Origin: Bradyrhizobium rifense
GTDB lineage: Bacteria > Pseudomonadota > Alphaproteobacteria > Rhizobiales > Xanthobacteraceae
Direction of reading: 5' to 3'
NCBI RefSeq assembly: GCF_008123425.1
Contig: NZ_VSSS01000029.1
Coordinates: 1-59,890 of the forward strand
DNA length: 59,890 bases
Shown here: one piece after another, positions 25,792 to 34,989 of the stretch
Layout of the letters: each line of letters starts with the position of its first letter
Position numbering within the stretch: position 1 is the first letter of the stretch
Translations under genes and position numbers: made by a program
The notes under the pieces: model-generated
The model's input: only the letters and a program-made list of their open reading frames with translations
Databases searched by the model: none
What the model was told of the DNA's origin: nothing

Positions 25792-27516
25792 TCAAACAGC
25801 CGCCTTCGCGGTGGTCGGCGCCATCGTAGCTCCCTCCGCCAGATGCCGTCCCGCGACATACCCGAACGTCAGCGCCGGCCCCAGCGTGATGCCGGGCCCC
25901 GGATAGTTCCCGTTCATGATCGAACCCATGTCGTTGCCGCAGGCATAGAGGCCCGCTATCGGCGTGCCGTCCTCGCGCAGCACGCGCGCCTGGGCGTCCA
26001 CCCTCATGCCGATGGCCGTGCCGAGATCGGCCGGGTAGATGCGCATCGCGAAGAACGGCGCACGGTAGATCGGCGCGACACAAGGGTTGGGCTTGTGGCT
26101 GATATCGCCGAGGTGCCGCTGGTAGATGGTGCTGCCACGGCCGAATTCGGGATCGCGGCCCTCCTTCGCATCGGAGTTGTAGCTCCCGATCGTCGCATTA
26201 AGCACAGACGGCTTGATGCCGATCTTCGCCGCGAGCTGCGCGATATCCGGAGCCTCGAACAACTCCCCGCTTGCCACAGAACGTCGCACACTACGTGTGA
26301 ACGGCTTGATGCGACCGAGGCCATAGCTCCACAGGAACTGACGGTCGCAGATCAAATAGAACGGCCGGTCCGGTTCACCATTGCCGTCGCGCAGCATGGC
26401 GAGCACGAATTCGTGGTACGACAGCGCCTCATTGACGAAACGCCGCCCCGCCGCATTCACCGCGATCACGCCGGGCTTGGCACGGTCGGTCACTGTGTGC
26501 GGGAAAACACCGCGACTTCCATCGTCACGCCGGAATAGCGAGGCCGGCACCCAATAGGCCGGGCTCGTCGCCTCCGTATTGAGCGCGGCGCCGCGTGCGG
26601 TCGCAAGGCGAAGTCCATCGCCCGTGCCTGCTGTGTTGGCGGCCGAGACCAAGCCGGCCGCCGCCGGGAAGAAGCGTTTGCGCAAAGTCGCATCGTGCGA
26701 GAACCCGCCGGTCGCGAGCACCACGCCGCGGCGCGCGGCAATCGAACGGTCGCGTGAGCCATGGCGAATGACCACGCCACTGACGCGATCGCCCTGCATC
26801 GACAAATCCTCGACGTCCGCGCTGAAGAGGATCTCGACCTGCCGCGACAGCAGCGACGCATAGAGCCGCGCCGCAAGCGCATTGCCGAGATGCAACGTCG
26901 TGCCGCGGGGCCAGCGCAGCCGCTGCAGCGCGTATTCCGAGACCAGCCGCGCCGCGCGCAAGGTGGAGCGCAGCGATTTTCCGATCCGGCGCAGATGCGG
27001 GATGTCGAGGCGATTGACCATCATCCCGCCGAACAGCGTGAATTCCGGCAGCGGCGCGCGCAGCCGTGCGAAATGCGCGCCGAGCCGGATGCCGTCGAAC
27101 GCAACCGGCTCCAGCACGCGCCCGCCCGCCGTCGCACCGAGCCGTTCCGGATAGTAGTCGGGATAGGCTTTCACCGGCTGCAGGCGAACTTCCGTGTTGG
27201 CTTCGAGCCAGGCGACCGCCTCCGGCCCACGCGCCAGGAAGGCCGCGCGCAAGCCCGCATTGGCGGGCTCCGGCACCGTGTTCGACAGATATTGGACGGC
27301 ATCCGTGATGCTGTCGGAGAGCCCCGCCTCCTTCATCTTGGCATTGGCGGGGATCCAGACCATGCCGCCCGACCATGCGGTCGTGCCGCCGACGAAGGCG
27401 GTCTTCTCGATCACCAGCACCCGCAGACCTTCGGCGGCGGCAACCGCCGCAGCCGTCATGCCGCCGGCACCGGCGCCGATGACAATGACGTCGTAGGTCT
27501 CATGCGCCGGCATCAT
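25792..27516 (-). CDS. FAD-dependent oxidoreductase, ketosteroid dehydrogenase/fumarate reductase-like
   Basis: A 574-residue flavoprotein. The N-terminal dinucleotide fold DVIVIGAGAGGMTAAAVAAAEG binds FAD; VIEKTAFVGGTTAWSGG and GVVLATGGFSHD are family signatures; the C-terminal GLYACGNDMGSIMNGNYPGPGITLGPALTFGYVAG closes the FAD site. This pattern is shared by 3-ketosteroid delta1-dehydrogenases and related FAD_binding_2 enzymes that insert or reduce double bonds. No signal peptide, so cytoplasmic. It reads leftward, 58 bases behind the protease gene. There is no steroid gene set nearby, so the substrate is unknown. Start is ATG 27516 or the adjacent ATG at 27513. Confidence 0.85.
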   Translation of the reverse strand: MMPAHETYDVIVIGAGAGGMTAAAVAAAEGLRVLVIEKTAFVGGTTAWSGGMVWIPANAKMKEAGLSDSITDAVQYLSNTVPEPANAGLRAAFLARGPEAVAWLEANTEVRLQPVKAYPDYYPERLGATAGGRVLEPVAFDGIRLGAHFARLRAPLPEFTLFGGMMVNRLDIPHLRRIGKSLRSTLRAARLVSEYALQRLRWPRGTTLHLGNALAARLYASLLSRQVEILFSADVEDLSMQGDRVSGVVIRHGSRDRSIAARRGVVLATGGFSHDATLRKRFFPAAAGLVSAANTAGTGDGLRLATARGAALNTEATSPAYWVPASLFRRDDGSRGVFPHTVTDRAKPGVIAVNAAGRRFVNEALSYHEFVLAMLRDGNGEPDRPFYLICDRQFLWSYGLGRIKPFTRSVRRSVASGELFEAPDIAQLAAKIGIKPSVLNATIGSYNSDAKEGRDPEFGRGSTIYQRHLGDISHKPNPCVAPIYRAPFFAMRIYPADLGTAIGMRVDAQARVLREDGTPIAGLYACGNDMGSIMNGNYPGPGITLGPALTFGYVAGRHLAEGATMAPTTAKAAV

Positions 27517-27574
27517 GCGGCAAAGGTCCGGAGGCGAGGCATGACACCGTCATACTCCGCCCGTGGCCTCACAG

Positions 27575-28594
27575 CTAGCGCTGGGGCTTCCGCTCGATCG
27601 GATCGATGTCGATCGCCCGCAGGCGGCCGAGCCGCAGCACGTCCATGGCGAGCCGCCGTCCGATCCGGTCGCGGTCGAGCACCCGGATCAGATCGTCGAC
27701 GCCGTTGATCTCGATGCCGTCGAGCCTGATCACGACGTCGCCGGGCAACAGGCTCGCCTTCGCCGCCGGGCCGTCCGGTTCGATCTGCGCGAGCAGCGCA
27801 CCCATCTTGTTCTCGACGCCGGCCAGCACAGCATGCCGCCGCGGCACCGGCGCGGTCTGTCCGGCGACGCCGATAAAGGCGCGGCGGACATAGCCGTGGC
27901 GGATGATCTCCGACAGCACGAACTGCGCGGTGTTGCTGGCGACCGCAAAGCAGATGCCTTGCGCACCATTGATGATGGCGGTGTTGATGCCGATCACCTC
28001 CGCATTCGACGACACCAGCGGTCCGCCGGAATTGCCCGGATTGAGCGCGGCATCGGTCTGGATCACGTCCTCGATGGTACGGCCGCTGACGGAGCGGATC
28101 GAGCGCCCGAGTGCCGAGACCACGCCGGCCGTGACAGTCGACTCGAAGCCGAGCGGGTTGCCGATCGCGATCACGAGCTGGCCACGCCGCAGCGTCTTCG
28201 AATTGCCAAGCGCGGCATAGGGCAGATCGCGCACACCATTGGCGCGCAACAGCGCCAGATCGGTGTCGGGGTCGACGCCGAGCACCCTTGCGTCACCCAC
28301 GTTGCCCTCGACGTCCCGCAGCCGGATCTCCTTGGAGGAACCGACCACATGGCTGTTGGTGAGGACGAGCCCGTCCGGCGAGATCACGATGCCCGAGCCG
28401 AGCCCGCCGCGCTCGCGGCCGTTCGGCACTTTTGGCCCGGTCTCGACACGCACGACGGCAGGACCGACACGGTCGGTCACATCGATCACGGCATTGGAAT
28501 AGGCATCCAGCAAGGCCCGGTCGTCGACCGGGGCAGATGGAGCCGTTCGCGATGACGCGGCGTCATCGACGATATCTGAAGTGATATCCAGCAT
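27575..28594 (-). CDS. HtrA/DegP-like trypsin-type serine protease with PDZ domain
   Basis: A 339-residue S1C protease. The triad is intact: H82 in TNSHVV, D112 in DTDLALL, S189 in GNSGGP. A single PDZ domain follows (about residues 240-330), with the family's AKASLLPGDVVIRLDGIEING. Unusually, the first 40 residues are polar with no signal peptide or membrane anchor, unlike classical DegP/DegS, so a cytoplasmic location or a non-classical role is likely. AAGGA lies eight bases before ATG 28594. It follows the GMC dehydrogenase genes in the same direction with a gap of about 100 bases, so cotranscription is possible but unproven. Confidence 0.9.
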   Translation of the reverse strand: MLDITSDIVDDAASSRTAPSAPVDDRALLDAYSNAVIDVTDRVGPAVVRVETGPKVPNGRERGGLGSGIVISPDGLVLTNSHVVGSSKEIRLRDVEGNVGDARVLGVDPDTDLALLRANGVRDLPYAALGNSKTLRRGQLVIAIGNPLGFESTVTAGVVSALGRSIRSVSGRTIEDVIQTDAALNPGNSGGPLVSSNAEVIGINTAIINGAQGICFAVASNTAQFVLSEIIRHGYVRRAFIGVAGQTAPVPRRHAVLAGVENKMGALLAQIEPDGPAAKASLLPGDVVIRLDGIEINGVDDLIRVLDRDRIGRRLAMDVLRLGRLRAIDIDPIERKPQR

Positions 28595-28700
28595 GGCAAA
28601 AGTCCTTGAGGCTCACACAGATGGTGGCCTGTTCCCGCCGGTGCAAGTGGCCTGCCTGGGGCGCAAGGCTGGACTGCCCAGTGCGTGACTACCCGAGTGG

Positions 28701-29150
28701 CTAGGGCGCTCGCCGCAACGTACCAGCCCTCGCCTTGACTGGATCGAGCAGCGACCAGTCGCCATCCGGGAGCACATAGCCCTTGGGGAACGGCGGGCGC
28801 AACTCGAGCCCGAGCGAACGCAGCACGCGGTCGTCGCGGTAGTAGCATTGCAGCACGACGCGAACCAGCGTTGCCGCAGCCCCGCCACCGTCTTTGCGAA
28901 ACGCCTGCGCCACTGCATCGCGCCTGGCGGCGGCGAGCTCCGCGAGCGGCCCTCCTGCGAGCCGCGCCAGATGGTCCAGCGCCGCCGTCACCAATTTGGT
29001 GTCGCGGCCGAGCGTCGCCACGATGTCGGCCTGGATCGCGGGATCGTCGGCGCCGGGCACCTTGTACTCGTCGCTGGCGGGCACGATCATGCCGGCGACG
29101 GTGCGGAGGTCGTCGCGCTGGGCACGCGTGAGTTGATTGTCTTCGGACAT
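28701..29150 (-). CDS. Small subunit 3-like protein of a GMC dehydrogenase
   Basis: A 149-residue protein directly after the GMC gene (seven-base gap). It resembles gluconate 2-dehydrogenase subunit 3-type proteins by size, position and the ending (YYRDDRVLRSLGLELRPPFPKGY, DWSLLDPVKARAG), but lacks the usual Tat leader. In that family the small subunit helps maturation or export of the flavoprotein. Start ATG 29150 was preferred over the in-frame start at 29177, which would overlap the GMC gene. No cytochrome c third subunit follows. Confidence 0.65.
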   Translation of the reverse strand: MSEDNQLTRAQRDDLRTVAGMIVPASDEYKVPGADDPAIQADIVATLGRDTKLVTAALDHLARLAGGPLAELAAARRDAVAQAFRKDGGGAAATLVRVVLQCYYRDDRVLRSLGLELRPPFPKGYVLPDGDWSLLDPVKARAGTLRRAP

Positions 29151-29157
29151 GACGGCC

Positions 29158-30759
29158 TCAGTCGAACAAGTTTGCAAGACGGCTCTTCATCTGGTCGGCG
29201 ATATAGAGCGCGAGGGCCTGGATGGTGGAGGTCGGGTTCACGCCACCCGAGGTGACGAAGATGCTGCCGTCGACGATAAAGAGATTCTTCACATCGTGCG
29301 TGCGGCCCCATTCGTTGACGACGGAGCGCTTGGGATCAGTGCCCATGCGCGCGGTGCCGAGCAGATGCCAGCCGCCCCACGGGATCGGCGAGTTGACGCA
29401 GATGTCGGTCGCCCCCGCCGTCTCGAGGATCTCGCGGCCGCGGGCGAGCGCATGGTCCATCATCTTCCGGCTGTTCTCGGAGATCGTGTAGTTGATCTTC
29501 GGCGCGGGTATGCCGTGGCTGTCCTCCAGCACGGGATCGAGCGTGACCTGATTGTGCTCCTCCGGCAGATCCTCGCAGATCGCGGAGAACCCGAGCCGAT
29601 GGCCGTTGAGCTTGCGGAACACGCGGTGATGATCCGCGCCCCAGGGCAGAATGCCCTTCTGCTCGCTGACGACAGCCTCGAACACCGGCCCCGCCCCGCG
29701 CACGAACTGGACGCCATAGCCGCGCACGAAGCCGCGCGACAAATCCGTGTCGTACCACTCCTTGCTCCACAGGCAGGTCGGCGGCGCGCGGTTGCTGTCG
29801 GTCGGCTCCTTCACGTAACCGTAGATCTGCGCATAGGGATGGAACATCAAATTCTTGCCGACGAGGCCCGACGAATTGGCAAGACCATTCGGGAAGCGGT
29901 CAGATTTTGAGTTGAGCAACAGGCGGGGCGTGCCGACGCCGTTGCAGGCGACGATGACGACATGCGCCGGCTGGAACTGCTCGACGCCGTCCTTGTCGTA
30001 ATAGACCACGCCCGTGGCCATGCCGGTCTCGTCGGTGGTGATCTCCCGTACCCGGCAATGGGTGCGCAGCTCGACGCCGGCGCGGACCGCCTGCGGCCAA
30101 TAGGTGATGTCGGTCGAGGATTTTGCGCCTTGCGCGCAGGCCGGCGTGCAATGGCCGAGATTGATGCAGCGGGCGCGGCCTTCATAGTCTGTGGTCGCGA
30201 CCGTCGTGTCCGACGGCCACCAGTGCCAGCCGAGCTTGTTCATGGCCTTGCCGATGATCGCGCCGGACAATCCCATCGGCTGCTGCGGCATCGGCGGATG
30301 CGTCAGCGGCGAGAGTGGATCGCCCGACAGACCGGACGTGCCCATGATGCGGTCGTTCTCCTCGAAGAACGGCGTCAGCGCGTCGTAGTCGATCGGCCAG
30401 TCGTCGGCGACGCCGTCCAGCGTCTTCACCTTGAAATCGGAGGGATGCAGCCGCGGCCAATGCGCGGTGTACATCACCGTCGAGCCACCGACCGCGTTGT
30501 AGTTGACGACCTTGATCGGCGAACTGTCGTCGTTGATCGGATAGTCCTCGGGCCGGCCGCGGACGTTCGGGCTCGACGACCACTCGCCGTAGAATTTGGC
30601 CTCCCAGTCGCGGCCCGTGCTGGGATATTCCGCCGGGTTCATCCAGCTGCCCTGCTCCAGGCAGAGGATGTGCATCTTGGTCTCGGCCAGCGACCACGCC
30701 ACTGCGGCACCCGAAGCGCCGGCGCCGATGATCAGGACGTCCACGGGATCTTTCGTCAA
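29158..30759 (-). CDS. GMC-family oxidoreductase (gluconate dehydrogenase/choline oxidase-like)
   Basis: A flavoprotein alcohol/sugar dehydrogenase. The FAD fold is VDVLIIGAGASGAAVAWSLAE, followed by NAVGGSTVMYTAHWPR and, near the C-terminus, HLLGTARMGTDPKRSVVNEWGR and GGVNPTSTIQALALYIAD, both typical of membrane-associated gluconate-type dehydrogenases. The start chosen is TTG 30759, because GGAGG lies eight bases upstream; an ATG at 30804 (or GTG 30807) would add 15-16 polar residues and sits beyond that SD. With TTG the protein has 533 residues. It forms an operon with the small subunit. No signal peptide; if it is periplasmic, export would depend on a partner. Confidence 0.88.
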   Translation of the reverse strand: MTKDPVDVLIIGAGASGAAVAWSLAETKMHILCLEQGSWMNPAEYPSTGRDWEAKFYGEWSSSPNVRGRPEDYPINDDSSPIKVVNYNAVGGSTVMYTAHWPRLHPSDFKVKTLDGVADDWPIDYDALTPFFEENDRIMGTSGLSGDPLSPLTHPPMPQQPMGLSGAIIGKAMNKLGWHWWPSDTTVATTDYEGRARCINLGHCTPACAQGAKSSTDITYWPQAVRAGVELRTHCRVREITTDETGMATGVVYYDKDGVEQFQPAHVVIVACNGVGTPRLLLNSKSDRFPNGLANSSGLVGKNLMFHPYAQIYGYVKEPTDSNRAPPTCLWSKEWYDTDLSRGFVRGYGVQFVRGAGPVFEAVVSEQKGILPWGADHHRVFRKLNGHRLGFSAICEDLPEEHNQVTLDPVLEDSHGIPAPKINYTISENSRKMMDHALARGREILETAGATDICVNSPIPWGGWHLLGTARMGTDPKRSVVNEWGRTHDVKNLFIVDGSIFVTSGGVNPTSTIQALALYIADQMKSRLANLFD

Positions 30760-30956
30760 AACTTCTTCCTCCAGCCCTCGCCGCTTCCCGGGCGATTCGG
30801 CCATCACGGCTCACAAGGCCGGCAAACGATAGGGGCAGACCGGCGGGCGAGTAAAGGCTGGCTGGCGAATGTCGCACTTCGCACAGCGCAGACCATTGGT
30901 ATCGTCCGATCCGGATGCTAGGAACGAGGGGCAATAGCAATCGATAGCGAGAAATT

Positions 30957-31745
30957 ATGTCCGCCGAGAATTCATTGGCCGCCACCCGCGCCTTCGCGCT
31001 TGTCTTGTTTCTCGCTCTGTCCGGATTTCTGGGGACCTCCAGCCCCGCCACCGCGCTGACCGCGGCCGCCACGGTCCGGGACGCCAATTCGATCCAGCTC
31101 GGCGACGTCACCTACCGGCTCGACGGCGTCGACGCGCCCGAGCTCGACCAGGTCTGCATCGACGACCACGCCGATCCCTGGACCTGCGGCATCGACGCCC
31201 GCGACCAGCTCACCAAGCTGATCGGCGGAAAGCCGGTTCGCTGCGACGATGTCGGACCCGAGAAGAATTTTGGCAAGCGCCACCGTGCGATCTGCACCGT
31301 CGAGGGCGACAAGGTCTCGTTGAACGAGCAGCTGCTCAAGCTGGGCTTTGCCATCGCGCGCGAGCCCATCAAGGCCAACGTCAAGCCGGCGGCCACCGAG
31401 GCCAAGACGGCGTCGGCCGGCATCTGGAAAGGCTGCTTTGTTGCACCGCAAGAATTCCGCACCGGCAAGAAGGACGGCACGCTGCTCGGCGCCGCCTGCC
31501 GCTCCGACCGCGACAAGGAGATCCGTGCGGTGCTGTTTCCGGACGAGCTGACGGCGCCGCCGAGCTGCGCCATCAAGGGCAAGCTTGCGGTGCGCGCCCG
31601 CGTCACCGGCAATATCGGCATCTATCATCTGCGGGGCTGCCCGAGCTACGCCGCGACCACCAGGCCGGACCGCTGGTTCTGCTCGGAGGACGACGCCCAG
31701 GCTTCGGGCTTCCGCAAGGCCTACAATTGCCGCCGGCCAAAGTGA
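30957..31745 (+). CDS. Secreted thermonuclease-like (SNase-fold) protein
   Basis: A 262-residue exported protein. Residues 8-34 form a Sec signal ending in ATA-LT. A staphylococcal nuclease-like domain spans about 35-145 (VTYRLDGVDAPELDQVC, KRHRAICTV, LLKLGFAIA). The core retains the Asp of DGVDAPE, but the Arg/Glu catalytic set is not clearly complete, so activity is uncertain. The C-terminal part (GNIGIYHLRGCPSYAATTRPDRWFCSEDDAQASGFRKA) resembles the small Ada-like/competence-nuclease-associated module that often follows such domains and has paired cysteines. Alone on the plus strand between leftward operons. Confidence 0.8.
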   Translation: MSAENSLAATRAFALVLFLALSGFLGTSSPATALTAAATVRDANSIQLGDVTYRLDGVDAPELDQVCIDDHADPWTCGIDARDQLTKLIGGKPVRCDDVGPEKNFGKRHRAICTVEGDKVSLNEQLLKLGFAIAREPIKANVKPAATEAKTASAGIWKGCFVAPQEFRTGKKDGTLLGAACRSDRDKEIRAVLFPDELTAPPSCAIKGKLAVRARVTGNIGIYHLRGCPSYAATTRPDRWFCSEDDAQASGFRKAYNCRRPK

Positions 31746-31874
31746 ACAAGACGGTTCACGCACCCGTGAGTGGTAGACCGAGACAGTATTGATCCGGAAT
31801 TGAACTCCAACGGGAGTTGCTGCACCTATATGTGTACGCAAGCGCTTTGCGCGAGCGTTTCCTTGGCGGACGAT

Positions 31875-31953
31875 CCTCATCGGATTGTCTTTGCTCGGGC
31901 GTTTCCTCCCTAGACTTGGGCCGCTTGTCACAAACAAGCGGCTCTTCTTTTTT
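31875..31953 (+). ncRNA. Probable small RNA of the suhB/ar8 (MmgR-like) family
   Basis: The region between the nuclease gene and cyoD ends in a strong terminator (31920-31953). Directly before it is TTTCCTCCCT (31902-31911), the unpaired ten-base block that I remember as diagnostic of alphaproteobacterial ar8/suhB RNAs such as MmgR of Sinorhizobium, followed by AGACTTGGGCCGC leading into the terminator stem. CCTCCC can pair with ribosome binding sites, so it probably acts as a translation-repressing base-pairing RNA. The 3' end is well placed; the 5' end (about 31875) is a guess from the usual length of about 77 nt. Confidence 0.65.
31920..31953 (+). terminator. Rho-independent terminator, 9-bp stem with T-run
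   Basis: GCCGCTTGT (31920-31928) pairs perfectly with ACAAGCGGC (31934-31942) across CACAA, followed by TCTTCTTTTTT. It ends rightward transcription of the small RNA, and of the nuclease gene if that reads through. Confidence 0.9.
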
Positions 31954-31961
31954 GCGCAGCG

Positions 31962-32351
31962 CTAGCTGTGCATCCGAATGAACTGATCCATCGGCGGCAT
32001 GTTCTGGTTGAGATGCCCCATGATCCAGACGGTTCCGCCCACCACCAGGAACACGACCAGAAGCCCGAAGGCCAGCGCCAGCACGTTGTTGGTATTGTCC
32101 GGGCCCGTGGTGATGTGCAGGAAGAACACCAGGTGCACGCCCATCTGCGCGATCGCCAGCACGATCAGCGCAACCGGGATCGAAGGCTGCCAGACCAGAT
32201 CGGTACCGGCGATAAAGAACGAGGTCGCGGTGAGCAGCAGCGCGAGACCGAGGCCGACGACATAGCCGACGATGCGCTCGCCGACGCTGTGTTGCTCTTC
32301 ATCGCCAGGTGCGATGTCATGCTCGCCATTCATGTGCGTCTGATCGCTCAT
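31962..32351 (-). CDS. cyoD: Cytochrome bo3 quinol oxidase subunit IV
   Basis: A 129-residue membrane protein with a His/Glu-rich cytoplasmic N-terminus and three transmembrane helices, with VALIVLAIAQMGVHLVFFLHIT and the conserved MGHLNQNM near the end. In the bo3 oxidase CyoD stabilises CuB site assembly. Start ATG 32351 overlaps the cyoC stop by four bases; the longer open frame upstream is only the shadow of cyoC. It is the last gene of cyoABCD; a cyoE (haem O synthase) gene does not follow within the window. Confidence 0.95.
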   Translation of the reverse strand: MSDQTHMNGEHDIAPGDEEQHSVGERIVGYVVGLGLALLLTATSFFIAGTDLVWQPSIPVALIVLAIAQMGVHLVFFLHITTGPDNTNNVLALAFGLLVVFLVVGGTVWIMGHLNQNMPPMDQFIRMHS

Positions 32352-32989
32352 ACGCCACTCCCAAGCAGGTACACGACGGAAAACACGCCGACCCAGATGA
32401 TGTCGAGCGCGTGCCAGAACAGCGCAAAGCACATCATCCGGCGCAGCACGTCGGCGCGAAAGCCCTTGGCAAAGACCTGGGCCATCATGGTGAGCAGCCA
32501 GAGCACGCCGGCGGAAACGTGCAGGCCGTGACACCCGACCAACGAGAAGAACGCGGTCAGGAAGGCGCTGCGTGACGGGCCATAGCCGCGGGAGACGAGA
32601 TCGGCGAATTCACGGAACTCGATCACGAGGAAGATGACCCCGAGCAGGCAGGTGACGGCCATGCCGAGATAGAACCAGAACCGGTTGCGGACGTCGGCCG
32701 CGATGCTGGCCATGCCGCAGGTAAAACTCGACAGCAGCAGGCAGACCGTCTCGATCGCGACGTTCCGCTGCTCGAAGATCTCCGAGCCCTTGGGGCCATC
32801 GGCGGTCTGGCTGACCAGCACCGCGTAGGCCGCAAAGAAGCAGGAGAACATCACGATGTCGGAAAGCAGGAACACCCAGAAGCCATAGGCGGTGACGGTG
32901 CGCTTAGGCGCCGGCCCGGGATGCTCAACGACGAGGCCGATGTGATGGGGATCGGCATGTGCGCGGCCGATAGTTGCGGTCATCGCCAT
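32348..32989 (-). CDS. cyoC: Cytochrome bo3 quinol oxidase subunit III
   Basis: A 213-residue protein with five transmembrane helices; FGFWVFLLSDIVMFSCFFA-type first helix, LVGCHGLHVSAGVLWLL and FWHALDIIWVGVFSVVYLLG are typical CyoC segments. It belongs to the quinol oxidase core and helps proton uptake stability. ATG 32989 overlaps the last base of the cyoB stop (TGATG); a second ATG six bases later is possible. Order and coupling are as in E. coli. Confidence 0.95.
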   Translation of the reverse strand: MAMTATIGRAHADPHHIGLVVEHPGPAPKRTVTAYGFWVFLLSDIVMFSCFFAAYAVLVSQTADGPKGSEIFEQRNVAIETVCLLLSSFTCGMASIAADVRNRFWFYLGMAVTCLLGVIFLVIEFREFADLVSRGYGPSRSAFLTAFFSLVGCHGLHVSAGVLWLLTMMAQVFAKGFRADVLRRMMCFALFWHALDIIWVGVFSVVYLLGSGV

Positions 32990-34989
32990 CAGATCGCTCC
33001 CGCCATGCTGACGAGATTGCGCCGTTCCTCGAGATTGACGCGATCGATCGCGGCGACCTCCGCGGCCGGGATGACGTATTCGTCGTGGTCGCGCCACGCA
33101 AAGACGACGAAGGTCGCGAACGCGCCGATGCCGCCCAAAATCACCATCCACCAGATGTGCCAGATCAGCGCAAAGCCCATGATGGTGGCGAAGAACGCGC
33201 AGACGAAGCCGGTCGGCGAATTCCTGGGCATCTCGATGTCGTGATACTCCGGCTCTTCGTGATCGAGCGATTGCTGCTGGGCGCTGAGCTTCATGTCCCA
33301 ATAGGCGTCCTCGCCGCGCACGTCCGGATGGAAGGCGAAATTGAACACCGGCGGCGGCGATGAGGTCGCCCATTCCAGCGAGCGGCCGTCCCAGGGATCG
33401 CCGGTGCGGTCACGCAACGCCTCGCGATTGCGGATGCTGACCACGAGCTGCATGATCTGGCAGATGACGCCGATCGACAGCACCGCCATCCCGATCGCCG
33501 CTACGATCATCCACGGCCGCCACTCAGCGACATCATAGTGCTGCAGGCGCCGGGTCATGCCCAGCATGCCGGCGACATAGAGCGGAACGAAGGTGACGTA
33601 GAAGCCTGTGAACGTGAACCAGAACGCGAGCTTGCCCCAGCGCTCGTCGAGGCGGAAGCCGAACGCCTTCGGGAACCAGTATTCGAAGCCGGCGAAGGCA
33701 CCGAACAGCACGCCGCCGATGATGACGTTGTGGAAGTGCGCCACCAGGAACATGCTGTTGTGAAGCATGAAATCCGCGGGCGGCACCGCGACCAGCACGC
33801 CGGTCAAGCCGCCGATGATGAAGGTGACCATGAAGCCGACCGCCCACAGCATCGGCGTCGTAAAGCGAATGCGCCCGCCATACATTGTGAATAGCCAGTT
33901 GTAGATCTTCACGCCCGTCGGCACTGCGATGATCATGCTGGCGATGCCGAAGATGGCGTTGACGTCGGGCCCCGCCCCCATCGTGAAGAAATGGTGCAGC
34001 CAGACCATGAAGGCGATGACGCAGATCGCCATGGTGGCGAGCACCATGGAGCGATAACCGAACAGTGCCTTGCCGGAGAAGGTCGAGACCACCTCGGAGA
34101 AGATGCCGAAGGCGGGCAGCACGAGGATATAGACTTCCGGATGGCCCCAGGCCCAGATCAAATTCATGAACATCATGACGTTGCCGCCGGCTTCGTTAGT
34201 GAAGAAATGGAAGCCGAGGTAACGGTCGAGCAGCAGCATCGCGAGCGTCGCGGTGAGGATCGGGAACGCCGCGACGATCAGCAGGTTCGAGGCCAGCGTG
34301 GTCCAGCAAAACATTGGCATGCGCAGATAGTTCATGCCTTTGGTCCGCAGCTTCAGCACGGTCGTGACGAGGTTGACGCCTGCCACCAGCGTGCCGACAC
34401 CGGATATCTGGAGCGACCAGGCGTAATAGTCGACGCCGACGCCGGGTGAATAGGACAGCTCCGAGAGCGGCGGAAAGGCGAGCCAGCCTGTGCGCGCGAA
34501 CTCGCCGATCACGAGCGACAGGTTGACCAGCAGCGCGCCTGTTGCGGTCAGCCAGAAGCCAACCGAATTGAGCGTCGGGAACGCGACGTCGCGCACGCCC
34601 AACTGGAGCGGCACGATCAGGTTCATCAGCCCGATCACGAACGGCATCGCCACGAAGAAGATCATGATGGTGCCGTGGGCCGAGAATATCTGGTTGTAGT
34701 GCTCCGGCGGGAGATAGCCCTGTGACTGATAGGCGATCGCCTGCTGGATTCGCATCATGATAGCGTCGCTGCCGCCGCGCAGCAGCATCACCGAGGCGAG
34801 CAGGATATACATGACGCCGATCCGCTTGTGATCGACGCTGGTGATCCATTCGTGCCAGAGATAGGGCAGATGCCCTTTCACCACGACCCAGATCAGCACG
34901 GCGAGGATGCCGACCAGCACCACACCGCCTGCGATAAGCGGAATGGGCTGTTCGAACGGAATCGCCGACCAGTCGAGCTTACCGAGCAT
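32989..34989 (-). CDS. cyoB: Cytochrome bo3 quinol oxidase subunit I
   Basis: The 666-residue catalytic subunit of the haem-copper oxidase that reduces oxygen with ubiquinol and pumps protons. The CuB/haem region WGHPEVYILVLPAFGIFSEV and the histidine pair in HHFFTMG are intact. The quinol-binding set known from E. coli (Arg, Asp, His, Gln) is kept as RGGSDA and HYNQ, which supports a quinol rather than cytochrome c substrate. Start at ATG 34989 lies inside the cyoA 3' end (11-base overlap). The length is normal for CyoB. Confidence 0.97.
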   Translation of the reverse strand: MLGKLDWSAIPFEQPIPLIAGGVVLVGILAVLIWVVVKGHLPYLWHEWITSVDHKRIGVMYILLASVMLLRGGSDAIMMRIQQAIAYQSQGYLPPEHYNQIFSAHGTIMIFFVAMPFVIGLMNLIVPLQLGVRDVAFPTLNSVGFWLTATGALLVNLSLVIGEFARTGWLAFPPLSELSYSPGVGVDYYAWSLQISGVGTLVAGVNLVTTVLKLRTKGMNYLRMPMFCWTTLASNLLIVAAFPILTATLAMLLLDRYLGFHFFTNEAGGNVMMFMNLIWAWGHPEVYILVLPAFGIFSEVVSTFSGKALFGYRSMVLATMAICVIAFMVWLHHFFTMGAGPDVNAIFGIASMIIAVPTGVKIYNWLFTMYGGRIRFTTPMLWAVGFMVTFIIGGLTGVLVAVPPADFMLHNSMFLVAHFHNVIIGGVLFGAFAGFEYWFPKAFGFRLDERWGKLAFWFTFTGFYVTFVPLYVAGMLGMTRRLQHYDVAEWRPWMIVAAIGMAVLSIGVICQIMQLVVSIRNREALRDRTGDPWDGRSLEWATSSPPPVFNFAFHPDVRGEDAYWDMKLSAQQQSLDHEEPEYHDIEMPRNSPTGFVCAFFATIMGFALIWHIWWMVILGGIGAFATFVVFAWRDHDEYVIPAAEVAAIDRVNLEERRNLVSMAGAI

